Shown here: positions 15,086 through 23,090 of the stretch, piece by piece | Layout of the letters: each line of letters begins with the position of its first letter | Position numbering within the stretch: the first letter of the stretch is position 1 | Source of the DNA: Cognatiluteimonas weifangensis | GTDB taxonomy: Bacteria; Pseudomonadota; Gammaproteobacteria; Xanthomonadales; Xanthomonadaceae | Assembly: GCF_003416885.1 (NCBI RefSeq) | Contig: NZ_QVPD01000004.1 | Coordinates: 62,001-126,000 of the forward strand | DNA: 64,000 nucleotides | Reading direction: 5' to 3' | Position numbers and translations under genes: made by a program | The notes under the pieces: model-generated | Told to the model about the DNA's origin: nothing | The model's input: the letters and a program-made list of their open reading frames with translations, nothing else | The model's database searches: none

Positions 15086-15160
15086 TGGTGGGCGGTGCAG
15101 GGTTCGAACCTGCGACCCTTGCCGTGTGAAGGCAATGCTCTACCACTGAGCTAACCGCCC
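15086..15160 (-). tRNA. tRNA-Val (CAC), also attR
   Basis: 75 nt including the encoded CCA. Cloverleaf on the minus strand: acceptor GGGCGGT/ACCGCCC, D arm GCTC…GAGC, anticodon stem TGCC/GGCA around loop TTCACAC (anticodon CAC), and T arm with GGTTCGAACC. The 3' 51 bases belong to the 52-bp att repeat, so this intact gene is a hybrid: 5' half from the host, 3' half delivered by the element, with function kept. Confidence 0.96.
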
Positions 15161-15545
15161 GGATCGGCCGGCGATTATAGCGGGACGACGGGGCGCGACG
15201 CCAACCCCTGCGGGAGCAGGCGCTTGCGTGCCCGGGGGGGCGTGGTCGTGGGCGACGGCAGCGGCTGGCCGGCTGCGCCGCCACCGCGGGGCGGGCGGCG
15301 CGGGTGTTGCTGCCGCGCGCCAGCGGCTGCACCGGGACAGACGATGGATGGCAATGGCGGATCCGCATTTTCGGAATGCGGCCGCGCCGGCATGGCCGCG
15401 CCGCGGCCAGCGGCTCGTTCACCAGTTATCCGCCGTCGACACAGGCCAATGGAATGCCGGGCAGCATGCTGTGGCCGTCTCTCGCGGTGCCGTGGAGGGC
15501 GCGACGCCGTCCGCTGCGCGCCGCCTGCGGCCGGGGGCCGCCGGC
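15161..15545. other. 385-bp intergenic region, no feature recognised
   Basis: Very GC-rich DNA (with GGGGGG and GCGGGGCGGGCGGCG runs) between tRNA-Val and the acyltransferase. It must contain the tRNA promoter on the minus strand and the acyltransferase promoter on the plus strand, but I see no convincing boxes, repeats or coding signal. Confidence 0.5.
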
Positions 15546-16694
15546 ATGACCCGGTTGGCTACGGCCGCCGCCGTCTCCGTGCCCCTCCCGGCAGCGGCGC
15601 CGACGCCGCGCTCGGCCGACCGGATCGGTTTCCTCGACGGCTTCCGCGCGGTGGCGATCCTGGCCGTGCTCGGCTTCCATTACTACGCCCGCTATGCGGA
15701 CGATCCGCGCGGCATGTATCCGTTCGGCGATGCCTGGAGCGGCTTTCCGCCGTTCGAGTACGGCTATTACGGGGTGCATCTGTTCTTCGCGGTCTCCGGC
15801 TTCGTCATCACCTTGACGCTGATGCGCTGCGAAACGGTCGCCGAATTCGCGGTGCGGCGCCTGGCCCGGCTGTGGCCGACGATGCTGGTCTGCGCCAGCC
15901 TGAGCTATCTGTTCCTGCTCGCCTTTCCCTGGTACTTCACGCCGCGCGCGGCCAGTTTCCTGCCGTCGCTGACGTTCATCGACGGGCGCTACTTCGAGCG
16001 GCTGCTCCCGGGGACCGAATTCGGCTGGATGGATGGCGCCTACTGGTCGCTGTTCGTGGAAATCCGCTTCTATGCGCTCGCCGCCGTGCTGTATTTCGTC
16101 CACCGGACCCGGTTCCTGGCGCATACGCTGTCGTTTTTCCTGCTCGCGGTCGGCGCCTACTGGCTGCTGTCGGCCCTGCAGCAGGGACATGCGGCGGGCG
16201 TGCTGCGCAACCTGCTGATCCTCGCCTACCTGCCGTGGTTCCTGTTCGGCATCGCCGCCCATTGCCTGTGGTCGGGCCGGGATGGATGGGCGGCCGCGCT
16301 CGCGGCGGCGGCCTTTGCCGCACTTGCCGCGGATGTGGTGGCCGCGGGCCAATGGCAGGAACTCACGGTCGCCGCCGGGGTCTGCGGTCTGTTCTGGCTC
16401 TGCTTGCGGTTCGCCGCCGTCAGGAGAGTGTTCTCGATGCGCTGGCTCACCGCGATCGGCGTTTCCTCCTACAGCCTGTACCTGCTGCACCAGTACATCG
16501 GCGTCACTCTCACCGCGATGCTGGCCAGGGCCTGGGCGGTGCCGCCCGCCGCCGCCCTCGGCCTGCCGGTGCTGACCGCGGCGGCGATGCTGCTGGCGGC
16601 CGGGCTGATCTACCGCTACTGGGAAAGCCCGCTCAACGCCTGGATCGTGCGCTGGTATCTGCGCGGCGGGGGCGTCGCCGTGCCGGCGCGCTAA
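15546..16694 (+). CDS. acyltransferase 3 family membrane protein
   Basis: 382 aa from ATG 15546. The start just precedes the conserved N-terminus RIGFLDGFRAVAILAVLGFHYYARYA (family motif with catalytic His in 'FH'). GYYGVHLFFAVSGFVITLTL, RRLARLWPTMLV and YWSLFVEIRFYAL (the 'W-S-L-x-x-E' motif) follow, then about ten hydrophobic segments and SSYSLYLLHQY near the end. The family transfers acetyl or other acyl groups to O-antigen, peptidoglycan or other glycans at the inner membrane. No glycan genes are adjacent, so the acceptor is unknown. Longer upstream frames lack hydrophobic segments and were not used. Confidence 0.88.
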   Translation: MTRLATAAAVSVPLPAAAPTPRSADRIGFLDGFRAVAILAVLGFHYYARYADDPRGMYPFGDAWSGFPPFEYGYYGVHLFFAVSGFVITLTLMRCETVAEFAVRRLARLWPTMLVCASLSYLFLLAFPWYFTPRAASFLPSLTFIDGRYFERLLPGTEFGWMDGAYWSLFVEIRFYALAAVLYFVHRTRFLAHTLSFFLLAVGAYWLLSALQQGHAAGVLRNLLILAYLPWFLFGIAAHCLWSGRDGWAAALAAAAFAALAADVVAAGQWQELTVAAGVCGLFWLCLRFAAVRRVFSMRWLTAIGVSSYSLYLLHQYIGVTLTAMLARAWAVPPAAALGLPVLTAAAMLLAAGLIYRYWESPLNAWIVRWYLRGGGVAVPAR

Positions 16695-16796
16695 GGGAGT
16701 GCGTCCGCGACAGCGGTGGATGCGCGCTCATTTCCTGGGCGGGGACGGGGCTGTCGCCAGCTCCGTGGCGCGCCCGCCGCCGGCGCCGCGCGCGGC

Positions 16797-17648
16797 TCAT
16801 TCCAACTGCGCGCGGGCGTAGGCGGCGTCCAGCGCCTCCATGGCGTCGTGCGGCTTGAGTCCGGCGGCGGTTTCGTATTCGCCCGCGGCGGCGTCTTCCT
16901 GGCGGTCGCCGTGCAACAGCATCAGCACGTTGCCGTGCTCGATGTGGGCGATGGGCGAGTCCGGGGTCAGCTTGAGCGCGGTCTCGATGTGCGCTTCGGC
17001 CTCGCTGGCCTTGGCGCCGTAGGTGAGGCCGCCGATCATCGCGCCGATCTTGCCGATGATCTCGGCGTGGTACAGCGCCAGCGCGGTGTGCGCTTCGGCG
17101 TGTTTGGGCGCCAGTTCCAGCGTGGCGTCGAGCGAGGCGCGGACCTTGCCGGCGATGCCCTGCTTGAGCGCCTTGGCGATCGACAGGCCCTGGCTGTAGC
17201 GGCCCAGGGCGAAGGCGTGGCGGTAGTGGCTGTTGGCCTCGTCGGGCAGCGCGCGGATCGCGGTCTCGGCAAGCCGGGCGGCCTGCTCGAAGCGTTTGAG
17301 TTTGTCGGCTTCGCCCTTCACCAGATAGGTGGCGTGGATGCCCAGCGCCTTGACCGCGACCGAGGCGCCGACCGCGCCCAGCGCTTCGCCGGCCTCGAAC
17401 GCGGCCTGGAAGTCGCCGCGATGGAACGCGCGCCAGGCCTCCTGCAGCGCGCTCGCGAGCGCGTCGGCGTCGAGTTTCGGCGCGGCCTTGCCGGCGGCTT
17501 TCAGCAGGGCCGCGGCGCGCTTGGCGTCGGGGAAGGGCTCGCAGTCGCCGGCGTGCAGCTTCGGCCAGGCTTTCTTCAGGGCGTCGCCAGGGTAGGCGTA
17601 GGGCTTGGCGTCGTGCGGGAACGGGGCCCAGCGGGGTTTGGCGGCCAT
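16797..17648 (-). CDS. TPR-repeat protein
   Basis: 283 aa from MAAKPRWAPFPHDAKPYAYPGDALKKAWPKLHAGDCEPFPD. It is soluble, without a signal peptide. Alternating helices follow the TPR pattern (AWRAFHRGDFQAAFEAGEALG…; LAETAIRALPDEANSHYRHAFALGRYSQGLSIAKALKQG; ASLDATLELAPKHAEAHTALALYHAEIIGKIG; IETALKLTPDSPIAHIEHGNVLML), giving about four to five repeats. Similar proteins in Xanthomonadaceae are annotated only as TPR proteins. It is probably a protein-protein scaffold; no partner is evident from the neighbours. Confidence 0.8.
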   Translation of the reverse strand: MAAKPRWAPFPHDAKPYAYPGDALKKAWPKLHAGDCEPFPDAKRAAALLKAAGKAAPKLDADALASALQEAWRAFHRGDFQAAFEAGEALGAVGASVAVKALGIHATYLVKGEADKLKRFEQAARLAETAIRALPDEANSHYRHAFALGRYSQGLSIAKALKQGIAGKVRASLDATLELAPKHAEAHTALALYHAEIIGKIGAMIGGLTYGAKASEAEAHIETALKLTPDSPIAHIEHGNVLMLLHGDRQEDAAAGEYETAAGLKPHDAMEALDAAYARAQLE

Positions 17649-17732
17649 TGGCTTATCCGTGCGGGGTGGAGTGAGGAGCATCATGCCGGGCGTAAGGGCT
17701 GGCAAGTCTGGCTCGGTTTCGATACCCCGAGT

Positions 17733-17846
17733 CCGTTCGCCCCGAGCGTAGCCGCGCAGCGGCGAAGTCGAAGGGCCGGGCAGGTCGCGTCGCAACTGGC
17801 GGACCCTTCGACTTCGGCCTTTCTGGCCTACGCTCAGGGCGAACGG
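17733..17846. repeat. long palindromic intergenic repeat (two 43-bp arms)
   Basis: Arms 17733-17775 and 17804-17846 are mirrored. The outer part CCGTTCGCCCYGAGCGTAG and the inner part CGAAGTCGAAGGG match, while the middle ~10 bases differ between arms; a 28-base loop separates them. This word pair (TTCGCCCTGAGC…GAAGTCGAAGGG) is a common interspersed palindrome in GC-rich proteobacterial genomes and may act as a transcription stop between the two minus-strand genes. Confidence 0.75.
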
Positions 17847-17893
17847 TTCGGGTGGGGTTCCAGGCGACGCGGGTCAATCGAGGTGCGTGCGGC

Positions 17894-18520
17894 TCAGTCC
17901 AGGTAGGCGCTGGTCAGGGTGTTGAGGTGGACGCGCTCGGCATCGCGCAGGAACGGCGCCAGCAGCATCATCACCTGCACGATGCCGGCGCGGATCGAGG
18001 CCTGCTCGTCCTTGTCGCCGCGGGCGGCGGCGTAGTTCATCCAGAAGGTGGCGATCACCAGCACGTTGGTGGCGGCGGCGTCGAGTTCGGCGCGCGAGGC
18101 GCGCATGATCCCGGCCTGCGACAGTCCGCGCATCACCGCGTGCGCCTGCTCGTCGCCGCGCCGCAGGATGCGGGCGAAACGCAGCCGCAGACGGCGGTTG
18201 CGGCTGAGGATGTCGACCAGGTCGCGGTACAGGAAGCGGTAGTCCCAGACGCACTCGAACACCAGGTGCAGCTGCAGCCACACGTCTTCCAGCCCCGGCA
18301 GGCGCCCGGCGGGTGCGGCCAGTGCGGCGTCGATGCGCTCCTCGTAGCGGCCGAAGAGCTGCTCGATGATGTCGTCCTTGTTGCGGAAGTGGTAGTAGAG
18401 ATTGCCGGGGCTGATCTCCAGCTCGTCGGCGATGTGGTTGGTGGTGACGTTGGGCTCGCCCTGCGCGTTGAACATCGCAAGCGAGCAGTCGAGGATGCGC
18501 TGGCGGGTCTGCCGCGCCAC
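17894..18520 (-). CDS. TetR/AcrR family transcriptional regulator
   Basis: 208 aa with GTG start. The N-terminal HTH is RQRILDCSLAMFNAQGEPNVTTNHIADELEISPGNLYYHFRNKDDIIEQLF (classical TetR helix-turn-helix, residues ~6-57). The C-terminal ligand domain is helical and contains PAGRLPGLEDVWLQLHLVFECVWDYRFLYRDLVDIL. It follows the acyl-CoA-binding protein gene by 10 bases in the same direction and is divergent from the fatty acyl-CoA reductase. A likely role is repression of these lipid genes in response to an acyl-CoA, but no operator could be singled out in the 147-base divergent region. Confidence 0.88.
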   Translation of the reverse strand: MARQTRQRILDCSLAMFNAQGEPNVTTNHIADELEISPGNLYYHFRNKDDIIEQLFGRYEERIDAALAAPAGRLPGLEDVWLQLHLVFECVWDYRFLYRDLVDILSRNRRLRLRFARILRRGDEQAHAVMRGLSQAGIMRASRAELDAAATNVLVIATFWMNYAAARGDKDEQASIRAGIVQVMMLLAPFLRDAERVHLNTLTSAYLD

Positions 18521-18530
18521 CGGGCGCGCC

Positions 18531-18788
18531 TCAGGCCGTCAGTTTCTTCACCAGGTCGACGTATTTCTGCCTGGCGTCGTCCTGCGCGGTGCCCTTGAGC
18601 TTGGCCCAGGCCTCGTACTTGGCGGTGCCGACGAAGTCGAAGAAGCCGGGTTTGGGCCCGCTGACGTCGCCTTCCGAACCTTGCTTGTAGAGCGCGTACA
18701 GGCGCAGCAGGGTGTCGTTGTCGGGGCGTTCGGACAGCGACTGGATGTCCTTGGCGGCCTGTTCGAAACGGCTTTGCAGGTCGGACAT
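18531..18788 (-). CDS. acyl-CoA-binding protein (ACBP)
   Basis: 85 aa, standard ACBP length. FEQAAKDIQSL opens helix 1; the hallmark LYALYKQGSEGDVSGPKPGFFDFVGTAKYEAWAKLKG (Tyr/Lys contacts to the CoA 3'-phosphate) and the last helix DARQKYVDLVKKL are all present. It is a cytosolic carrier of long-chain acyl-CoA. It lies upstream of the TetR gene in one unit and head-to-head with the acyl-CoA reductase, which suggests it delivers substrate to that enzyme. Confidence 0.93.
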   Translation of the reverse strand: MSDLQSRFEQAAKDIQSLSERPDNDTLLRLYALYKQGSEGDVSGPKPGFFDFVGTAKYEAWAKLKGTAQDDARQKYVDLVKKLTA

Positions 18789-18935
18789 GGTGGCGGCTCC
18801 TGTGGGATGCGGGTCATGACAGCACGCGACCCCGGGCCGGTCAATACGCCGGGGAATTGTCGCGCCGCGCGGGCTCTGGCACCGTAGGCGCCTGGCGGGC
18901 GCCCGTGCCGCGCCGTCGTCCATGGAGCCTGTCCC

Positions 18936-20945
18936 ATGAGTTACCTCGTCACCGGCGCCACCGGTTTCATCGGCCGCTTCCTGGTCGCCAGGCTGCTCGC
19001 GCGCATGGACGGCGCCAGGGCGCCGGGCACGCTCTACCTGCTGGTGCGCAGGGGCTCGCAGAAGAAGCTCGCCGCGATCGGCCGCAAGATGGGCTGGGAC
19101 ATGGCCCGCATCGTGCCGCTGGTCGGCGACCTGACCCGGCCGGGCTGCGGGCTCGATGCGGCGCAACTGCGCCAGCTCAAGGGCAAGGTGAAGCACGTCT
19201 TCCACCTGGCCGCGATCTACGACATGGAGGCCGACGCCGAGTCGCAGCGCATCGCCAACGTCGACGGCACCCGGCACGCGCTCGACCTAGCGGCGGACAT
19301 CGGCGCCGGCTGCTTCCACCATGTCAGTTCGATCGCCGCGGCGGGTTTGTATCCCGGCGTGTTCCGCGAGGACATGTTCGAGGAGGCCGAGGGCCTGGAC
19401 GACCCGTACCTGCGTACCAAGCACGATGCCGAAGGCCTGGTGCGCAACGAGAAGCGGATCAAGTGGCGGGTGTACCGCCCGGGCATGGTCGTCGGCCATT
19501 CGCAGACCGGCGAGATCGACAAGATCGACGGCCCGTACTACTTCTTCACCTTCCTCAAGAAGCTGCGGCAGATGCTGCCGCCGTGGATGCCGACGCTGGG
19601 CATCGAGGGCGGGCGCCTCAACATCGTGCCGGTGGATTTCGTGGTCGACGCGCTCGACCACATCGCGCACAAGCCCAGGCTCGACGGCCGCACCTTCCAC
19701 CTGACCGACCCGGAGCCGTTGCGCGTCGGCGAGGTGCTCAATACCTTCGCCCGCGCCGGCCACGCGCCGCAGATGACGATGCGCATCGACGCGCGCATGT
19801 TCGCCTTCCTCCCGGGCAGCGTGCGCATGGCGGTGGGCAACCTGCCGCCGGTGCGGCGCCTGGTCGCCACCCTGCTGCGCGATTTCCGCATCCCGAAGTC
19901 GACCCTGAAGTTCATCGCCTATCCCACCCGTTTCGACAACCGCGAGACCGAGCGCGCGCTCAAGGGCAGCGGCATCGCGGTGCCGCGGCTGGATACCTAC
20001 GCCTGGCGGCTGTGGGATTACTGGGAGCGGCACCTGGATCCGGACCTGTTCGTCGACCGCAGCCTCAAGGGCCGGGTCGCGGGCAAGGTGGTGGTGGTCA
20101 CCGGCGGTTCCTCCGGGATCGGCCTGGCGACCGCGCAGAAGGTCGCCGCGGCCGGTGCGACCACGATCATCGTCGCCCGCGGCGAGGAGGAGTTGTTCAA
20201 GGCCCGCGACGCGATGCGGGCGCAGGGCGGCAAGGTGTTCGCCTATACCGCGGATCTGGCCGACATGGCCGACTGCGACCGCCTGGTGCAGGCGGTGCTG
20301 GCCGAACACGGCCAGGTCGACGTGCTGGTCAACAACGCCGGGCGCTCGATCCGGCGTTCGATCGAGCTGAGCTACGACCGCTTCCACGACTTCGAGCGCA
20401 CCATGCAGCTCAACTACTTCGGCAGCCTGCGCCTGATCATGGGGTTCCTGCCGGGCATGACCGCGCGCCGTCGCGGCCACGTCATCAACATCAGCTCGAT
20501 CGGGGTGCTGGCCAGCTCGCCGCGGTTCTCGGCCTACGTGGCGTCGAAGGCGGCGCTGGACGCCTTCAGCCGCTGCGCGCAGGGCGAGCTGTCGGGCAAG
20601 GGCATCGTCTTCACCACCATCAACATGCCGCTGGTGAAGACGCCGATGATCGCGCCGACCCGGATGTACGACAGCGTGCCGACGCTGACCCCGGACGAGG
20701 CCGCGGACCTGGTGGTGCGCGGCATCATCGAGCGTCCCGGCCGGATCGCCACGCGGCTGGGCATCTTCGCCGCGCTGGTCAATGCGCTCGCGCCCAAGGC
20801 CTACGAAGTGGTGATGAACGCCGCGTTCGAGCTGTTCCCGGATTCGGCCGCGGCCCGCGGCGACAAGCAGGCGCTCGCCGGCGAGGACCGGCCCAGCAAC
20901 GAGCAGATCGCCTTCGCCTCGCTGATGCGCGGCGTGCACTGGTAA
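18936..20945 (+). CDS. two-domain fatty acyl-CoA reductase (alcohol-forming type)
   Basis: 669 aa with two fused Rossmann domains. The N-terminal extended-SDR/'male sterility' domain has GATGFIG (7-13), FHLAAIYDM, HVSSIAAAG, YLRTK (Tyr/Lys pair) and YRPGMVVGHSQTGEIDKIDGPYYFF. The C-terminal classical SDR domain has TGGSSGIG at ~389-396, NNAG, NISSIG and YVASK. The whole sequence closely follows what I know of the Marinobacter fatty acyl-CoA reductase (Maqu_2507 type), including GIEGGRLNIVPVDFVVDALDHIAH and the C-terminal MRGxxW. That enzyme reduces acyl-CoA via the aldehyde to fatty alcohol with NADPH, feeding wax-ester synthesis. No wax-ester synthase is in the window. Confidence 0.88.
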   Translation: MSYLVTGATGFIGRFLVARLLARMDGARAPGTLYLLVRRGSQKKLAAIGRKMGWDMARIVPLVGDLTRPGCGLDAAQLRQLKGKVKHVFHLAAIYDMEADAESQRIANVDGTRHALDLAADIGAGCFHHVSSIAAAGLYPGVFREDMFEEAEGLDDPYLRTKHDAEGLVRNEKRIKWRVYRPGMVVGHSQTGEIDKIDGPYYFFTFLKKLRQMLPPWMPTLGIEGGRLNIVPVDFVVDALDHIAHKPRLDGRTFHLTDPEPLRVGEVLNTFARAGHAPQMTMRIDARMFAFLPGSVRMAVGNLPPVRRLVATLLRDFRIPKSTLKFIAYPTRFDNRETERALKGSGIAVPRLDTYAWRLWDYWERHLDPDLFVDRSLKGRVAGKVVVVTGGSSGIGLATAQKVAAAGATTIIVARGEEELFKARDAMRAQGGKVFAYTADLADMADCDRLVQAVLAEHGQVDVLVNNAGRSIRRSIELSYDRFHDFERTMQLNYFGSLRLIMGFLPGMTARRRGHVINISSIGVLASSPRFSAYVASKAALDAFSRCAQGELSGKGIVFTTINMPLVKTPMIAPTRMYDSVPTLTPDEAADLVVRGIIERPGRIATRLGIFAALVNALAPKAYEVVMNAAFELFPDSAAARGDKQALAGEDRPSNEQIAFASLMRGVHW

Positions 20946-21091
20946 CCCGCTTGCCGCGTGGGCGCGCAACGCGTGGCGCTGGCGCGGCTCGCCCGGGGGT
21001 GGCCTAGCGGCTGCGCGCCTGAGCGCTCCCCGAACCCGGCCGATGGCCGCGGCCGAAATTCTTTCCTAGCTGCGCACCCTGAGCCGGTCCT

Positions 21092-22066
21092 TCAATACGT
21101 GTGGCACTGCAGGAAGCGCACCGGGCGGGTGCTGCCGCTCGGCGGTTGCAGCTGGATCCTGGAAGCGCGCAGCTCCTCGTAGTGTTCCAGCAGCGGGCAG
21201 ATCTCGGGCATCGGATCGGCGTTCTGGTCGAGCAGATACACCAGCAGGGTCGATTGCGTGGACCACAGCGCGCGGTCGACCTTCGGCAAGGTGCCGACAA
21301 CGCGGGTGACTTCGCGGCGCCGCTGCTCCAGCTGGGCCGGGTCGGTGGGCGGCGCCGAGGCGGCGGCGATGCCACTGGCGGTCGCGGCAGGCGACATGGC
21401 CGGCGCGGCTGTGCGCGCCGCGGCCGTGGCGCGCGTGGAGGCGCTCGTGGCACCGGCGTCCGGCGCGACTTCGCGCGGCGGCAGCAGGAGCAGCACCACC
21501 GCGACCAGCAGCGCCCCGGTCCAGGCCAGCACGAATTGCCGCCGCATGTTCGCCAGCGCCGGCGCCGTTACCGCGGCGCGCTGCTCCGCGGAGATCAGCG
21601 GCCGCAGTTCCGGCCACAGGCGGGCGCCGTCGAGCAGCTCGATGCCTTGCGCGGCGGCGAGCCGGACCGCTTCGGCCTCGAACTGGCCGGGCGTGACCAG
21701 CAGGCCGCCCTCGGCGCCACGCATGCGGATGTTGTTGGCCAGTTCCGTGATCGCCGCGGGCCCGAGCACATAGGCGGCCCCGTGCTTGCACGAGAGCAGC
21801 CAGCGCCGGCCGTCGCGCTCGAGCAAATAATCGCTTTCATCGGCACTGGCGGCGTCGGGATCGAACACGCGCTCGTAACCGCGCTTGTTGAGGGCGGCCA
21901 GCAGCAGATGGATGAAATCGCGCCAGCGCATCCCCGCGAGCGCGGCGATGCCGGCCGCGGTTTCCTCGCGCGGCAGGCGGAACCTGCGCAGGTAGATCGT
22001 CGCTGCGCCGCCGAGCAGCGCGAACATCACGATCGCGGCCAGCCAGTTGCTCCCTGCCACCTCCAT
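21092..22066 (-). CDS. membrane-anchored restriction endonuclease-like (Mrr-cat) protein
   Basis: 324 aa from MEVAGSNWLAAIVMFALLGGAATIYL, a membrane segment at residues ~8-26. Residues ~45-160 are a PD-(D/E)xK fold: MRWRDFIHLLLAALNKRGYERVF, DESDYLLERDGRRWLLSCKHG (acidic residue then Cys-Lys in place of E/QxK), GPAAITELANNIRMRGAEGGLLVTPGQF and AAAQGIELLDGARLWPEL. This is the arrangement of the Mrr/YraN-like family found in many genomes. A second membrane segment (VLAWTGALLVAVVLLLLPP) precedes an Ala-rich linker and a conserved tail of unknown role. Such proteins are often called 'restriction endonuclease' but have no methylase partner, as here. Function uncertain. Confidence 0.7.
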   Translation of the reverse strand: MEVAGSNWLAAIVMFALLGGAATIYLRRFRLPREETAAGIAALAGMRWRDFIHLLLAALNKRGYERVFDPDAASADESDYLLERDGRRWLLSCKHGAAYVLGPAAITELANNIRMRGAEGGLLVTPGQFEAEAVRLAAAQGIELLDGARLWPELRPLISAEQRAAVTAPALANMRRQFVLAWTGALLVAVVLLLLPPREVAPDAGATSASTRATAAARTAAPAMSPAATASGIAAASAPPTDPAQLEQRRREVTRVVGTLPKVDRALWSTQSTLLVYLLDQNADPMPEICPLLEHYEELRASRIQLQPPSGSTRPVRFLQCHTY

Positions 22067-22264
22067 TCTCCCTGCCTTGGGTCGAGCACGAAGGATAGAC
22101 GAAACCCGCCCGGCGACGCGGGTGGCAGTGCCGGGCAAGGCCCGGCGACGGCAAAGGTCAGGGAGCCCGCCAGCCCGGAACCGTAAGGGGAGGGGGCGTA
22201 CGGTGCAGCTTCGGGCTGGCGGGCGTGAAGCGGCGGCGCGCGCGGCGCCGCAGGCGAAGGGCGG

Positions 22265-22828
22265 TTACTGGGTGGCGGTCCGGCTTGTGCGCTTGGCGGC
22301 GGGCCGGGCCTTGCGCGCTGCGGTGGTCTTCTTCCCGACGGCCGCGGGGCGGGAAGCCTTGCGCGCCTTCGGTGCCGCGGCCTCGCCTTGCCGGCGCAGC
22401 TCCGCGGTCAGGGTCTCGACCCGGCGGCTGAGCTCGGCCAGGTCCTCGCGGCCCGGCACGCCGAGCTTGACCAGCGCGCGCTGCACGCGATCCTCGAACA
22501 CCTTTTCCAGCCGGTCCCAGGTGTCGGCGGCGCGTTCGCGCGCCTGGCCGACGCGGCTCTCGACCGCGCCGCGGACCTCTTCGGCCCGGCCGCCGGCGAT
22601 CTTGCGCGCGGTCTGCTCCAGGCTCAGGCCTTCCTTGACCAGCGCCTCGAACAGCTTGGTGCCCTCGGCCTGGGCGCGGCCGAAGGCGCCGACGCCGGCC
22701 AGCCAGATCTGCTGCGCCGATTCGCTCAGGGTCCGGGTCAGGCGTTCGGCCTGGTCCTGCATGCCGGCGGGAGCGGCAGGGCGCTTGCGGGCGGTCGTCT
22801 TCTTCGCGGCTTGCTTGAACTTGGCCAT
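22265..22828 (-). CDS. phasin / PHA-granule-associated protein (PhaI/PhaF type)
   Basis: 187 aa. The middle (~25-140) is the phasin domain: LTRTLSESAQQIWLAGVGAFGRAQAEGTKLFEALVKEGLSLE, then a long amphipathic helix and a leucine-zipper-like stretch (LAELSRRVETLTAELRRQ). The C-terminal ~45 residues are Lys/Ala/Pro-rich like histone H1 (PKARKASRPAAVGKKTTAARKARPAAKR), as in PhaF, which tethers granules to DNA. A ribosome-binding site GGGAGA precedes ATG. It is part of the PHA-related group 22.2-25.4 kb with the patatin and the PHA system protein; no phaC synthase is in the window. Confidence 0.85.
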   Translation of the reverse strand: MAKFKQAAKKTTARKRPAAPAGMQDQAERLTRTLSESAQQIWLAGVGAFGRAQAEGTKLFEALVKEGLSLEQTARKIAGGRAEEVRGAVESRVGQARERAADTWDRLEKVFEDRVQRALVKLGVPGREDLAELSRRVETLTAELRRQGEAAAPKARKASRPAAVGKKTTAARKARPAAKRTSRTATQ

Positions 22829-23090
22829 GCGGATCTCCCGGGGGGCTGGAGGTGCACGGCAGCATTGCGCGCCGATCTAGAGCATTCACACGACAGGGCG
22901 CGCCGGATCGGGTGCCCACGGCGACCGCGTCCACGGCGTGTCGCCAGGGAAGATCCGGACAAACTTGGTTGGCGCCGGCGACTGCCGCCGCAGTCCGTCC
23001 CGCGGGGGCGGGACTCCGGCGGAGCATCCGTCCGTCCGGCGCCTGCGTTTTCAGCGGTGCCGCAGCATCCCCGTTTTCGCGGGGATCGGG

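Larger units (their letters stand above)
4388..15136. mobile_element. integrated phage satellite with its own HK97-type head module (~10.7 kb)
   Basis: The element is bounded by 52-bp direct repeats of the tRNA-Val 3' end. From left to right: tyrosine integrase, a small unknown gene, an AlpA/Xis-like HTH protein, three short overlapping genes, a primase-helicase, major capsid, prohead protease, portal, small terminase, a terminator, a P-loop ATPase, and one small gene on the minus strand. Large terminase, tail, baseplate, lysis and repressor genes are not visible. Its size and gene set match phage satellites that make their own capsids (capsid-forming PICI-like elements), not a decayed full prophage: all frames are intact and tightly packed. 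Base composition (~60% GC, ~50% in the ATPase) is below the host's ~70%. Confidence 0.85.
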
